From: Oceanobacillus luteolus
GTDB lineage: Bacteria; Bacillota; Bacilli; Bacillales; Amphibacillaceae
DNA: 58,685 nucleotides
Assembly: GCF_023715655.1 (NCBI RefSeq)
Contig: NZ_JAMBON010000019.1
Span: forward strand, 1 to 58,685
Direction of reading: 5' to 3'
The notes under the pieces are model-generated. The model saw only the letters and a list, made by a program, of their open reading frames with translations. It had not been told where the DNA came from and did no database searches. How positions within the stretch are numbered: the stretch's first letter is position 1; each line of letters starts with the position of its first letter. Below, piece after piece: positions 9,235 through 17,708 of this stretch. A program made the translations under genes and the position numbers.

Positions 9235-10108
9235 CGCTATACTTATGTTGGATAACCGCATAAATGATCTTCTTTGCAAGCTTTTCCATTTGTGAGTTCC
9301 TTCGGTAATGGACATATACTTTATTTTGTATTTGGTCCAGCTCATCGATTCTCTTCGTTATAATCTTCGAATGATATTTAGAATCAATTCCGAGCTCTGG
9401 AATGATTCCAATCCCTAAATCATTTGCTACGGCGTTCAGCAGCATTTCATTATTCTCAACATCCACACGTGTGATGTCCCGAGCCCGGATAAGCTTTTGA
9501 TCAATCGACTTCCATAGTGAAGAGTTCCTTTTATAACTGAAAATGGTCTCATGATGTAAATCTTCTATAAACAGGGGGTGTTTTTGACTAAGATGGTGAT
9601 TGATAGGGAGAACGACAACAAGCTGATTGTCGAAAAGATATTCTGAAATGATATTCTGGCTGTCTGTAAGGATATCTCTCGTAAAAATTAAATCTAGTAC
9701 TCCTGATCGCAACATTTCATTTAAATTGGTGGAATCATAGTGATCAACAATTTGTGCATTCGTATTTTCTGTGGATTTTACAGCTTTCAAGATTTCAATA
9801 ATGAAAGAATAGGAATACCCGGGTGAGAACCCGACTTTTATCACAGGTTTTTTAACCATCTGTTTAATCTCTTTTGCGTGATTCATATAAATTAAGATAT
9901 TTTTAGCATACTCCGTAAATAAGACCCCTTCTTCGGTCAAGGAAATTTCATGGCCAAGCCTCGAAAATAACGAACACTGCAAGATTTCTTCTAATGATTT
10001 GATTCTTGATGTAACTGTAGGCTGGGTGACATTAAGGACTTCCGCAGCCTTCGAATAGCTTTTGTATTCGGAAATAGTAAGGAAAGTCTCCAATTGGCAC
10101 TCGTTCAT
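9227..10108 (-). CDS. LysR-family transcriptional regulator
   Basis: About 293 residues. The N-terminal winged helix-turn-helix is clear: LETFLTISEYKSYSKAAEVL followed by NVTQPTVTSRIKSLE. The C-terminal half is a periplasmic-binding-like effector domain. The ATG at 10108 follows a GGGGGGA motif; upstream codons lack a ribosome site. It is divergently placed from the Rieske dioxygenase operon across a 298-bp gap, the classical arrangement in which a LysR protein activates the neighbouring operon in response to the aromatic substrate or an intermediate. The effector is unknown. Confidence 0.92.
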   Translation of the reverse strand: MNECQLETFLTISEYKSYSKAAEVLNVTQPTVTSRIKSLEEILQCSLFSRLGHEISLTEEGVLFTEYAKNILIYMNHAKEIKQMVKKPVIKVGFSPGYSYSFIIEILKAVKSTENTNAQIVDHYDSTNLNEMLRSGVLDLIFTRDILTDSQNIISEYLFDNQLVVVLPINHHLSQKHPLFIEDLHHETIFSYKRNSSLWKSIDQKLIRARDITRVDVENNEMLLNAVANDLGIGIIPELGIDSKYHSKIITKRIDELDQIQNKVYVHYRRNSQMEKLAKKIIYAVIQHKYSEE

Positions 10109-10216
10109 ATAATCCCCCCAAGAACTTACTTTTAAAAAACGATACATTTCACTATTATTTCAGACAATTCTTAAGCTTTGTTATAAATATTAGTTTATTT
10201 AACCATAAAATGTCAA

Positions 10217-10230
10217 TGAAAACGTTATCA
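10217..10230 (+). promoter_or_regulatory. cre site (CcpA operator), full consensus match
   Basis: TGAAAACGTTATCA fits the Bacillus cre consensus TGWAANCGNTNWCA at every position. It lies between the LysR gene and the dioxygenase promoter, so catabolite repression of one or both transcripts by CcpA is likely. Confidence 0.75.
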
Positions 10231-10299
10231 AAAATAAACAAAATCATAACGACTATAAAATATATTTTTGAAATTAATTGAAAAGCAAAATAAATTCAA

Positions 10300-10329
10300 T
10301 TGGTATCTAAATAATCTGTCTATTATACT
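10300..10329 (+). promoter_or_regulatory. Probable SigA promoter of the dioxygenase operon
   Basis: TTGGTA (10300-10305), an 18-base spacer and TATACT (10324-10329) lie about 80 bases before the alpha-subunit start. The -35 box departs from consensus, as expected of an activator-dependent promoter. Confidence 0.5.
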
Positions 10330-10406
10330 TGATTTGAGTAAAAATTTTCCAATGCAATGTAAGTGGTTACATTGTGTTGGCAATTAATCATATTGGAGGG
10401 GTTCAT

Positions 10407-11681
10407 ATGGAAATCATCCAAGATAATTTTGAAAAGAGCGAGTTTCTTGTTAACAGACGTGTGTTTTCTGACAAAGAAATTTTGGCAAGAGAGCGAGCGG
10501 AAATTTTCAGCAAATGTTGGTTATTTATTGGACATGAGACGGAAATCCCGGAAATCGGAGATTACAAGCGTAAAAAGGTAGGTGGCCGTAACTTATTATT
10601 TGTCCGCAGTCACGACGGTGAGGTTCGGGCGTTATTCAATACATGTCCGCATCGTGGAGCACTTGTTTGCAGGGAAGATTCAGGGAATTCAAGGGTCTTT
10701 CGTTGCTTCTATCACGCGTGGAGTTTTAAAAATGATGGAGAACTAGTAGGGATGCCAGGTAAGGATGGGTTCCCTGAAGATTTTAATGATGAAGGTACCA
10801 AGAATATGAAAGCGGTTAACCGACTTGAAAGCTACCGTGGTTTCATGTTCGTTAACTTTGATGACAATGCTATTTCCCTAGAAGAATACTTAGGAAATGC
10901 GAAAGAATACATTGATTTGGTTGTTGATCAATCAGAGCACGGGATGGAAGCTTTAGGCGGTGTTCAACAGTATAGTGTGAGAGCGAACTGGAAGCTGTTG
11001 GCGGAGAATAGTGTGGATCTATATCATGGCATGCCGACGCACAAAACGTACTTTGATATAAAGCAGGCCCAAGATCCTAACTTAAAGCGCGTGCGTTTAG
11101 AAGGTAGAGGAATCAGCTTAGGCAATGGTCATAGTGTCATTGAATACGAGGCACCGTGGGGAAGACCGGTTGCGCAATGGACACCGATTTGGGATGACGA
11201 TTTCAAGAAAGTCATGGAAAAAATGAAGCAAAGATTAACGGAGCGTTTTGGAGAAGAACGTGCCAATCGTATAGCCAACTTCAACAGAAATATTGTTATT
11301 TTCCCGAATCTCGTCATCAATGACATTATGGCAGTAACCGCAAGAACCTTCTATCCTACATCCCCAGGATATATGGAAGTACAGGGTTATGCATTGGCTC
11401 CTAAAGGTGAAAGTGAAAAACATCGTTTAGCGAGAAATAATAACTTCCTAGAATTCTTAGGCCCAGGCGGCTTTGCAACTCCAGATGACAACGAAGCATT
11501 GGAACTATGTCAGGAAGCTTATAACAACAACGCCGAAGTCCAGTGGAACGACATTTCCAAAGGAATGGTCAGAGGAGAAGAAAACGCACTCGCGACTGAT
11601 GAACTGCAAATGCGGAGTTTTTGGAGACATTATAACACGATTATTCAACAATCCCTGGAAAAGGAGGTTGCACACCAATGA
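10407..11681 (+). CDS. Rieske ring-hydroxylating dioxygenase, alpha subunit
   Basis: 424 residues. The Rieske [2Fe-2S] ligands are Cys80, His82, Cys100 and His103 (CPHRG and CFYH). The mononuclear iron site is His207 and His212 within ENSVDLYHGMPTH, with Asp204 as the electron-transfer bridge, and Asp360/361 supplies the carboxylate ligand. It is the oxygen-activating subunit that adds O2 to an aromatic ring. The ATG at 10407 follows GGAGGGG. It is the first gene of a compact operon, and the beta-subunit start overlaps its stop (ATGA). Overall style is closer to aromatic-acid dioxygenases than to naphthalene types, but the substrate is not determined. Confidence 0.95.
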   Translation: MEIIQDNFEKSEFLVNRRVFSDKEILARERAEIFSKCWLFIGHETEIPEIGDYKRKKVGGRNLLFVRSHDGEVRALFNTCPHRGALVCREDSGNSRVFRCFYHAWSFKNDGELVGMPGKDGFPEDFNDEGTKNMKAVNRLESYRGFMFVNFDDNAISLEEYLGNAKEYIDLVVDQSEHGMEALGGVQQYSVRANWKLLAENSVDLYHGMPTHKTYFDIKQAQDPNLKRVRLEGRGISLGNGHSVIEYEAPWGRPVAQWTPIWDDDFKKVMEKMKQRLTERFGEERANRIANFNRNIVIFPNLVINDIMAVTARTFYPTSPGYMEVQGYALAPKGESEKHRLARNNNFLEFLGPGGFATPDDNEALELCQEAYNNNAEVQWNDISKGMVRGEENALATDELQMRSFWRHYNTIIQQSLEKEVAHQ

Positions 11682-12166
11682 CAGTGAAAACAGTAGAGCG
11701 TCAGGATGTTGTCGATTTTCTATACACCGAAGCGAAGATATTGGATGAATGGAGATTGAAAGAGTGGGCGGCATTATTCACAGATGATGGGACGTATATC
11801 GTTCCGCCGATTGGCAATCCGGAGGCCGAACCAACGACATCCCTTTACTACATCCATGATAACCGGACGCGACTCCAGGACCGGGCGGAAAGGCTACTGA
11901 AGAAAGAAGCCCATGTGGAGTACCCGCATTCTACGACGACTAGAAATTATCATAATATCCTTGTTGGTGATTTGGATGCTGATGTCATTACGGTGGAATG
12001 CAATTTTACAACCCATCGTACGAAGCGGGAAGTAGTCGATACGTTTATCGGCAAATTGAAATATGAACTCGTGATCGAAAATGATAGATTAGCAATCAAA
12101 CATAAAAAAGTAGTTTTAAATCTTGATAGTTTAAGACCCCAAGGCAAAATCAGTTTAATCCTTTAG
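11678..12166 (+). CDS. Rieske ring-hydroxylating dioxygenase, beta subunit
   Basis: 162 residues, the expected size of the small structural subunit with an NTF2-like cone fold. It starts with an N-terminal helix VVDFLYTEAKILDEWRLKEW, then FTDDGTYIVPPIG, YYIHDNRTRLQDR and HSTTTRNYHNI, all hallmark segments of the family. The start codon overlaps the alpha-subunit stop and has AAGGAGG upstream, which suggests coupled translation. Its role is to stabilise the alpha3beta3 hexamer. Together with the alpha subunit it needs the reductase and ferredoxin encoded in the same operon. Confidence 0.93.
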   Translation: MTVKTVERQDVVDFLYTEAKILDEWRLKEWAALFTDDGTYIVPPIGNPEAEPTTSLYYIHDNRTRLQDRAERLLKKEAHVEYPHSTTTRNYHNILVGDLDADVITVECNFTTHRTKREVVDTFIGKLKYELVIENDRLAIKHKKVVLNLDSLRPQGKISLIL

Positions 12167-12188
12167 CTTCATGAGAGGTGGTACATGA

Positions 12189-13217
12189 ATGAGAGATGAA
12201 ATTGAAGTAGTCGATATCGCCATAATTGGCGGAGGGCCTGTAGGTATGTTTACTGCCTTTTATGCAGGCATGCGACAAGCAAGTGTAAAAATAATCGAGA
12301 GTTTACCGCAGCTAGGTGGTCAGCTAGCTGCGTTATATCCAGATAAATATGTTTATGATGTAGCAGGTTTCCCTGAAATTAAGGCAAAAGATTTGGTGGA
12401 TCGCCTGATGAAGCAGATGAGCCAATTTGAACAGGAAATCTGCCTAAATGAAGAGGTTCTCGAGGTAACGAGGGAAGAGGATGTATTTAAAATAACGACA
12501 AGCTCGGACGTTCATTATTCCAGAACGATCATTATTACGGCAGGTAATGGTGCGTTTAAACCACGAATGTTGAATTTGGATAACGAAGCAAAGTTTGAAC
12601 ATGCGAATCTGCATTACAGTGTACATGATATCCAGGATTTTGCAGGAAAAGACGTCTGTATTTTTGGTGGAGGAGATTCAGCTGTCGACTGGGCATTAAT
12701 GCTTGAAAATATCGCATCAAGCGTTTCCATTGTCCACAGAAGAGATCGATTCCGTGCCCATGAACATAGTGTCCAACAATTGAAGGACGGTTCGGTACAA
12801 GTGGTTACCCCTTATGTTCCGAAAGAATTAATAGGGGAATCGAAAGTTGAATCCATTATTTTAAGAGAAGCAAAAACAAAAGAGGAAATCGAAATAATAG
12901 CAGATGATTATATCGTAAATTATGGTTTCATCTCCAATTTAGGTCCTATCAACAATTGGGGATTGGAAATCGACAAACAATCGATTGTCACGAACTCGCG
13001 GGCAGAGACGAACATACCTGGGATTTATGCAGTTGGAGATATTTCAACCTATCCCGGAAAAGTAGAGTTGATGGCAACTGGATTTGGAGAAGCACCAATT
13101 GCAGTTAGTAATGCAAAAATATTCATTAACCCGAATGAATCGTTACACGTTGCACATAGCACGTCGATCATGAGCAGAAAAAATAATGAACGGAAAAAAG
13201 AAAAAGTTAAAAATTAG
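12189..13217 (+). CDS. Ferredoxin-NADP+ reductase, thioredoxin-reductase-like (YumC type)
   Basis: 342 residues. The N-terminal FAD motif is [10 protein letters not shown], followed by LPQLGGQL and [13 protein letters not shown]. The NADPH motif [10 protein letters not shown] lies near residue 162, and [10 protein letters not shown] near the C-terminus binds FAD. There is no CxxC redox pair, so it is a ferredoxin reductase, not a thioredoxin reductase. In this operon it should pass electrons from NAD(P)H to the 7Fe-type ferredoxin gene product and on to the Rieske oxygenase. A dedicated copy of the YumC family inside an aromatic dioxygenase operon is less usual than the flavin-iron-sulfur reductases of Proteobacteria. 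Confidence 0.92.
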   Translation: MRDEIEVVDIAIIGGGPVGMFTAFYAGMRQASVKIIESLPQLGGQLAALYPDKYVYDVAGFPEIKAKDLVDRLMKQMSQFEQEICLNEEVLEVTREEDVFKITTSSDVHYSRTIIITAGNGAFKPRMLNLDNEAKFEHANLHYSVHDIQDFAGKDVCIFGGGDSAVDWALMLENIASSVSIVHRRDRFRAHEHSVQQLKDGSVQVVTPYVPKELIGESKVESIILREAKTKEEIEIIADDYIVNYGFISNLGPINNWGLEIDKQSIVTNSRAETNIPGIYAVGDISTYPGKVELMATGFGEAPIAVSNAKIFINPNESLHVAHSTSIMSRKNNERKKEKVKN

Positions 13218-13229
13218 GGAGTGGATGAG

Positions 13230-14237
13230 ATGGCTAAGGTTCCAGAAAGTATTGCACAAGATTCTACACAGGCAAGGTTAGATGCTTACCTACGAACGGT
13301 CGCACATTTAGGTCATGTTGAAATCGGTGTGACAAAATTTGAAGAGTCTTTACGTTTTTATCGAGAAATACTTGGTCTTGAAGTAACCGAAGTGGAAGGG
13401 GATCGTGCGTATTTACGTGCATGGCAAGATTATGATCACCATACTTTAGTACTGAAAGCAGCGGATGTTTCCGAAGTGAATCGCGTAGGTTGGCGTGTCA
13501 GCTCAAAAGAATCATTGGATTTATTTGAAACACAGTTAACGAAGATGGGCATTGATTTTACTTGGGTGGAAGGTGGAACGAAGAAGGCACTGGGTGATGC
13601 GATTCATTTTACATCTCCATCAGGAATTCCCATCGAACTGTATTGGGAAAAGGAATTATTCACGACAGATGATCCGAACTTGAAATCCCTGATGCCGAGC
13701 CATCCAAGCAAATATCCTGCAAGAGGTGTCTCACCGCGTCGTTTCGACCATGTGAATTTCATGGTTAATGATGTGCAAAAAGAGCAACAATGGTGGACGG
13801 AATTACTAGGTATTCATCATCGTTATTTTGTACAAAACAAAGAAGATATCCGGTTAGGATCATGGTTAAGCCGCACAAATATTGCGCATGAAATAGCCTT
13901 TATGAGAAACGGCAATCAAAATGGAGGGATTTTCCACCACCTCGCCTATTATCTGGATTCACCAGATGAATTATTAAGAGCTTCCAATATCATGGCGGAA
14001 AATGGTATTAAAATCGAATGGGGACCAGGAAAACATGGTACGAGTGGTGCACAATTCATCTATGTATTTGAACCATCTGGTCACCGAGTAGAAATCTGGA
14101 CAGGAGGATTGTTGATGTTTGCTCCTGACTGGAAGCCGATAGAATGGCCGTCAAATGTTGGGGAGCTCGGTATGGAAATGTGGGGAAGCAAACCGCCGGA
14201 GTCTTATTTTACGTACGGTACGAAATTAGGAAAATAA
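13230..14237 (+). CDS. Extradiol ring-cleavage dioxygenase (VOC, catechol 2,3-dioxygenase type)
   Basis: About 335 residues in two vicinal-oxygen-chelate domains. The first begins LGHVEIGVTKFEES and the second RFDHVNFMVNDV. Metal ligands in the catalytic second domain appear as His in FDHVNF, His in FHHLAYY and Glu in GHRVEIWTGG; His and Tyr in FHHLAYY match the active-site set. The enzyme should open a catechol-type ring next to the hydroxyls (meta cleavage). The ATG at 13230 lies eight bases after GGGAG, better than a GTG at 13221 that overlaps it. A terminator-like hairpin follows before the decarboxylase gene. Confidence 0.92.
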   Translation: MAKVPESIAQDSTQARLDAYLRTVAHLGHVEIGVTKFEESLRFYREILGLEVTEVEGDRAYLRAWQDYDHHTLVLKAADVSEVNRVGWRVSSKESLDLFETQLTKMGIDFTWVEGGTKKALGDAIHFTSPSGIPIELYWEKELFTTDDPNLKSLMPSHPSKYPARGVSPRRFDHVNFMVNDVQKEQQWWTELLGIHHRYFVQNKEDIRLGSWLSRTNIAHEIAFMRNGNQNGGIFHHLAYYLDSPDELLRASNIMAENGIKIEWGPGKHGTSGAQFIYVFEPSGHRVEIWTGGLLMFAPDWKPIEWPSNVGELGMEMWGSKPPESYFTYGTKLGK

Positions 14238-14242
14238 AAAAG

Positions 14243-14265
14243 AAGGGAGATCCATTCTCCCTTTT
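14243..14265 (+). terminator. Terminator-like hairpin inside the dioxygenase operon
   Basis: AAGGGAGA (14243-14250) pairs perfectly with TCTCCCTT (14256-14263), followed by a short T run. It may reduce transcription of the decarboxylase and ferredoxin genes or act as a processing or stability element. Confidence 0.55.
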
Positions 14266-14295
14266 AACCATTCAATGACTAGGAGTGCCTTTACT

Positions 14296-15348
14296 GTGGA
14301 TAAAACTTTACGAATTGATTTTCATACGCATGTCATATCAGAAGAGTTTTTAAACTTAGCAGAGAAATACAATGATGAACGCTGGCCGATTCTAGAAAAA
14401 ACATGTGACTGTGGTGCCAATATCATGATCAAAGGAAAGAAATTCAGAGAAATAACCGATCAAGCATGGGATACGGAAACACGTTTGAAGGATATGGAGG
14501 AAGAAGGGATACATATCCAAGTTTTATCTCCAATTCCTGTGACGTTCAGTTATTGGTCAGATCCTGAAAAGGGATTGGAGCTGGCGAAATTTCAAAATGA
14601 TTTCATCGCTTCAATTGTTCAAAAGCATCCAACGAAGTTCATCGGGTTGGCCACTGTTCCTTTACAAGATACAAAATTAGCCATCCAAGAGATGGATAGG
14701 GCGATTAATGAATTGGGATTAAAAGGAATTCAAATCGGCAGTAATGTGAACGGAAAGAATTTAGATGATGAAGCGCTCGATGAATTTTTCAGGGCTGCTC
14801 ATGAAATGGATGTTCCTTTATTCGTGCATCCGTGGGAAACGATGGGAAGAGAACGGATGCCTCAGCATAATTTTATGTACATGGTGGGCATGCCTTCAGA
14901 AACGGCATTGGCAGCGGGAAGTATCATTATGAGCGGAATGTTGGATAAGTATCCGAATCTGAAAATTTGCTTCGCTCATGGCGGCGGTTCTTTGCCTTAT
15001 CTATTGCCGCGAATGGACAAGGGCTGGAATGTTTGGCCGCAGATTAGAAAAACGGAACACCCGCCAAGCCACTATGCGAAACTATTATATTATGATTCTC
15101 TCGTTTACGATGAGAACAATCTACAATTTATGATTGACCGTTTCGGGGCAGACCAAATCATCGCAGGCTCCGATTATCCTTTTCTACTCCGGGAAGCACC
15201 ATCCGGAAAAGTCGTGGATACATTAACTACTTTAAGCACAGAGGAGAAGCAAAAGATTCATGGTCTTAATGCTTTACGCTTCTTAGGATTGGATATTGAA
15301 AATTATCAGCCACTAGAAAAAGTACCTCATGAGGAAGGGAGAGGATAG
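14296..15348 (+). CDS. ACMSD-type amidohydrolase decarboxylase
   Basis: About 350 residues of the metal-dependent amidohydrolase fold. It starts with the metal motif DFHTHV. FVHPWETMGRERM contains another ligand, CFAHGGGSLPYLLPR the next, and AGSDYPF supplies the Asp. These fit aminocarboxymuconate-semialdehyde decarboxylase and relatives, which remove a carboxyl from ring-cleavage products or hydroxybenzoates. Next to the extradiol enzyme, a carboxylated muconate semialdehyde is the likely substrate. The GTG at 14296 has AGGAG ten bases upstream; an in-frame ATG at 14275 has none. Confidence 0.85.
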   Translation: MDKTLRIDFHTHVISEEFLNLAEKYNDERWPILEKTCDCGANIMIKGKKFREITDQAWDTETRLKDMEEEGIHIQVLSPIPVTFSYWSDPEKGLELAKFQNDFIASIVQKHPTKFIGLATVPLQDTKLAIQEMDRAINELGLKGIQIGSNVNGKNLDDEALDEFFRAAHEMDVPLFVHPWETMGRERMPQHNFMYMVGMPSETALAAGSIIMSGMLDKYPNLKICFAHGGGSLPYLLPRMDKGWNVWPQIRKTEHPPSHYAKLLYYDSLVYDENNLQFMIDRFGADQIIAGSDYPFLLREAPSGKVVDTLTTLSTEEKQKIHGLNALRFLGLDIENYQPLEKVPHEEGRG

Positions 15349-15349
15349 G

Positions 15350-15583
15350 ATGGCATTTGTCATTACAAGTCCTTGTACAAACGAGAAAGCAGGCGAATGT
15401 GTCAGCATTTGTCCGGTAGATTGTATTGTGGAAGGTGACGATCAGTTTTTTATTGATCCGAATGCTTGTATTGATTGTGGTGCATGTGTCGCTACATGCC
15501 CAGTTGAAGCCATTGTCGATGAACATGATTTGACGGAGGAGCAGGAAGTTTATTTGGAGAAGGCGGAGAGCTTTTTTGGATAA
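15350..15583 (+). CDS. 7Fe-type ([3Fe-4S][4Fe-4S]-like) ferredoxin
   Basis: 77 residues. Two Cys clusters are visible: C-x7-C-x3-CP near the N-terminus (CTNEKAGECVSICP) and CIDCGACVATCP further on. The spacing fits a seven-iron bacterial ferredoxin. It is the last gene of the dioxygenase operon, so it probably carries electrons from the YumC-like reductase to the Rieske oxygenase. Actinobacterial phthalate and related dioxygenases also use such ferredoxins in place of Rieske ferredoxins. The ATG follows AGGAAGGGAGAGG. A strong terminator lies about 70 bases downstream. Confidence 0.92.
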   Translation: MAFVITSPCTNEKAGECVSICPVDCIVEGDDQFFIDPNACIDCGACVATCPVEAIVDEHDLTEEQEVYLEKAESFFG

Positions 15584-15653
15584 TATTTCATTGGAGCATA
15601 TTGTTTCATGTTAAATGAAATCAGGTGCATACAACTGAATATCGGAAGTTAAG

Positions 15654-15698
15654 AACTGGAAGTGATGGGAGTTTCTTTTCATCGGTTCCAGTTTTTTT
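15654..15698 (+). terminator. Terminator of the dioxygenase operon
   Basis: AACTGGAA pairs with TTCCAGTT, an inner GATG/CATC extends the stem, and seven T residues follow. Confidence 0.88.
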
Positions 15699-15781
15699 GT
15701 TGAAATACTAGTCATAACCATCCTTATCCTTCTTGCACTTTACGTTAACGTCAATGGTACATTATAACAAAGATGATAGAC

Positions 15782-15978
15782 ATGAAGAGGGGAATAACCT
15801 ATACGATTGAAGAGCTTGCGGAAGAGGTTGGTACTGCTGTACGTGCTACCGCTATTATGAGGAACTTGGCTTGCTGGATTCAAAGAGAACAGAAGGCGGG
15901 CGAGTAGTTTTTACGAACAAAGAACTCGACCCGATGAAGCTGATTTTTCGCGGAAAGAAGTATGGTTTTCGATTTTAA
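15782..15978 (+). pseudogene. MerR-family regulator fragment, frameshifted and truncated
   Basis: Frame 1 reads MKRGITYTIEELAEEVGTAVR and then loses the family pattern. After a shift near 15846 another frame continues RYYEELGLLDSKRTEGGR and then FTNKELDPMKLIF before a stop. Together these are the DNA-binding half of a MerR regulator. The C-terminal half is absent, so the gene is a relic unless the sequence contains errors. Confidence 0.8.
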
Positions 15979-15990
15979 GTTCTAATACAG

Positions 15991-16004
15991 CGAATGTACG
16001 TTCT
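15991..16004 (+). promoter_or_regulatory. LexA/DinR-like box overlapping the toxin promoter
   Basis: CGAATGTACGTTCT matches the Gram-positive consensus CGAACRNRYGTTYC at 12 of 14 positions and is nearly palindromic. It overlaps the -35 position of the promoter at 16024, an ideal repressor position. Confidence 0.5.
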
Positions 16005-16029
16005 TATTTTAGGTAACCCATGTTATAAT
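16001..16029 (+). promoter_or_regulatory. Extended -10 promoter of the small toxin gene
   Basis: TG-T-TATAAT (16021-16029) is a perfect extended -10 element; the -35 (TTCTTA) is weak. Confidence 0.65.
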
Positions 16030-16095
16030 ATATTTAAGTGTGAAAGGCGTTCATGGGTGGTGGCTTGCTCCCTCTAAGAAAGGGGGTGATGCCAA

Positions 16096-16179
16096 ATGAC
16101 AGTATATGAAGCAATAGTTATAATGATTTCCTTTGGAGCATTAATTGTAGCTATTCTGTCTAATCAAAACAAAAAATAA
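16096..16179 (+). CDS. Small hydrophobic toxin of the Hol-Tox (putative holin-like toxin) family
   Basis: 27 residues: a short polar start MTVYEAI, one transmembrane helix of about 17 residues (VIMISFGALIVAILS), and a charged end NQNKK. This is the usual shape of type I toxin peptides in Firmicutes. A GGGGGTGATG ribosome site lies just upstream, and a strong hairpin covers the stop codon region, as in other type I loci where an antisense RNA pairs with the 3' end. The peptide probably inserts in the membrane. No antisense RNA promoter could be fixed by eye. Confidence 0.75.
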   Translation: MTVYEAIVIMISFGALIVAILSNQNKK

Positions 16180-16220
16180 CCACCCAAGCCTGACAAGCTA
16201 ATTTGAGGTGGTTATTTTTT
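16178..16220 (+). terminator. Terminator of the toxin mRNA
   Basis: AACCACC (16178-16184) pairs with GGTGGTT (16207-16213), followed by ATTTTTT. The 5' arm begins at the stop codon. Confidence 0.85.
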
Positions 16221-16265
16221 AGCCTTAAAATTAGTGAGTCGCCCCCTTGAAGGGCTATCTACACC

Positions 16266-16301
16266 AATACCGTTAGTGTGACAGCACTAGCGGTATTTTA
16301 G
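16266..16301. terminator. Long hairpin, possible terminator of an antisense antitoxin or second transcript
   Basis: AATACCGTTAGTG and CACTAGCGGTATT form a 13-bp stem with one G-T pair and a six-base loop. It stands between the toxin terminator and the end of the convergent protease gene. It could end either neighbour's transcript or belong to an antisense RNA. Confidence 0.5.
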
Positions 16302-16391
16302 TTTATTACTTTCTAGATATAAGTATACCCGATTTACAATAAAAAAGAAAATCTTGTAATATTATTTGACAGAACACTTTCTCAATAACTC

Positions 16392-17708
16392 CTACTCATC
16401 AAATTCACTTTCAAATTCGTCTTCATCCCAACTCTCGAACTCATCCTCGTAATCAATATCCTCCCAATCCTCGAATTCCTCATCATCCTCGTAACTGTCA
16501 TCCCATTCATCGTCATATTCCTCTTCTTCCCACTCATCAAAACTATCATCGTAATAATCCTCATCCGATTCGTCATACTCATACTCATCCGAATACCAGT
16601 ACTCTTCATCTTCCTCGTAATCATCCCAGTACCAATATTCCTCTTCATCATAATCCTCCCAGTCTTCCCAATACCAATCATCTTCAAATTCGAACCAATA
16701 ACTTTCATCAAAAGGAATCTCATAATATTCATAATAGTAATCACTATAATCCCCATCATCACTGAAGTACCCAAACGAATCAAGATAGTCATTAAAGTAG
16801 AATAAATCGTTATCATAATAAAACAGGGCATAGATGTCATCTTCAAGCATGGGTGAATTGATCCAATTATTGATCATGGAGGTTACTTGATGGACGGGTA
16901 TGCTAAATCCGATATTCATTTCTGATGTATCTCTTGCAGAATTAATGGCTATGACTTTTCCAGTCTGTTTGCTTAACAGAGGTCCACCACTACTCCCGGG
17001 AGCAATTGGAGCAGACATTTGATAAACCCCTTCAAATTCAAAAGGAGGAATAACGAAAGTCCGATCAACCCCACTGATATTACCTAAAGTAGCTGTATTT
17101 TCATATCCTCTAGGACTACCAAGGGCAATAACCTCATCCCCGATATTGATGTTAGTAGATTCTTCTAATTGTAAAGCAGTTCTGCCTTCTAACGCAGGGA
17201 CCTGTATAACGGCTATATCTGTCGTGTTACTATATCCTACTAATTTTCCTTCATACTCTGCGCCGTCCATTGTTCGGACGACAGGAGATACTTCTCCTTC
17301 AACTACATGTGCGTTCGTTAAGACATGGCCTTTTTCATCAATAAGAAAACCTGAGCCAAAACCGTATGTAGTGAGTATGGTGAATACTTTTGGCTGGGCC
17401 GCAGAAATAATTTCGGAGACATCTTTTGGTGGCTCCGTCAATTCACTTTTTACAGCTGTTACGGAACTTTGGGAATCAACAAACTGCTTTTTTGTTATTG
17501 TACTGTTTAATGTTTCATGTTTCCCTGAAGGAGCAGTGTATTCCAAGTTTGAAAAATAGATGATTAAAGATACACTCGCGAAGGCGATTACTAATAATGC
17601 AGTCAGGAAATAGGGAAGTTTGCTTTTGGACTTTTGAAGTGGATGACCACAACTGCCACAGTATTTGGAATGGCTTTCAATTTTATTTCCGCAGTTTTGA
17701 CAAAACAT
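16392..17708 (-). CDS. Zinc-ribbon, membrane-anchored trypsin-like serine protease with acidic tail
   Basis: 438 residues. An N-terminal zinc ribbon (CQNC and CGSC) is followed by a transmembrane helix at about 31-51 and an HtrA/DegP-type protease domain at about 95-290. The catalytic triad is seen as His in TNAHVV, Asp in TTDIAVI and Ser in PGSSGGPL. There is no PDZ domain. The last 140 residues are almost only Asp, Glu, Tyr, Trp and Ser in loose repeats such as EDDWYWEDWEDY. Such a tail could bind cations or the cell wall. With the ribbon inside, the protease domain should face outward. It is transcribed alone. Confidence 0.88.
   Translation of the reverse strand: MFCQNCGNKIESHSKYCGSCGHPLQKSKSKLPYFLTALLVIAFASVSLIIYFSNLEYTAPSGKHETLNSTITKKQFVDSQSSVTAVKSELTEPPKDVSEIISAAQPKVFTILTTYGFGSGFLIDEKGHVLTNAHVVEGEVSPVVRTMDGAEYEGKLVGYSNTTDIAVIQVPALEGRTALQLEESTNINIGDEVIALGSPRGYENTATLGNISGVDRTFVIPPFEFEGVYQMSAPIAPGSSGGPLLSKQTGKVIAINSARDTSEMNIGFSIPVHQVTSMINNWINSPMLEDDIYALFYYDNDLFYFNDYLDSFGYFSDDGDYSDYYYEYYEIPFDESYWFEFEDDWYWEDWEDYDEEEYWYWDDYEEDEEYWYSDEYEYDESDEDYYDDSFDEWEEEEYDDEWDDSYEDDEEFEDWEDIDYEDEFESWDEDEFESEFDE

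Noticed and set aside
16382-16846. Met-rich 154-residue protein on the minus strand
   Set aside because: It is the shadow of the acidic protease tail in another frame; GAT/GAA-rich codons read as ATG and ATA.
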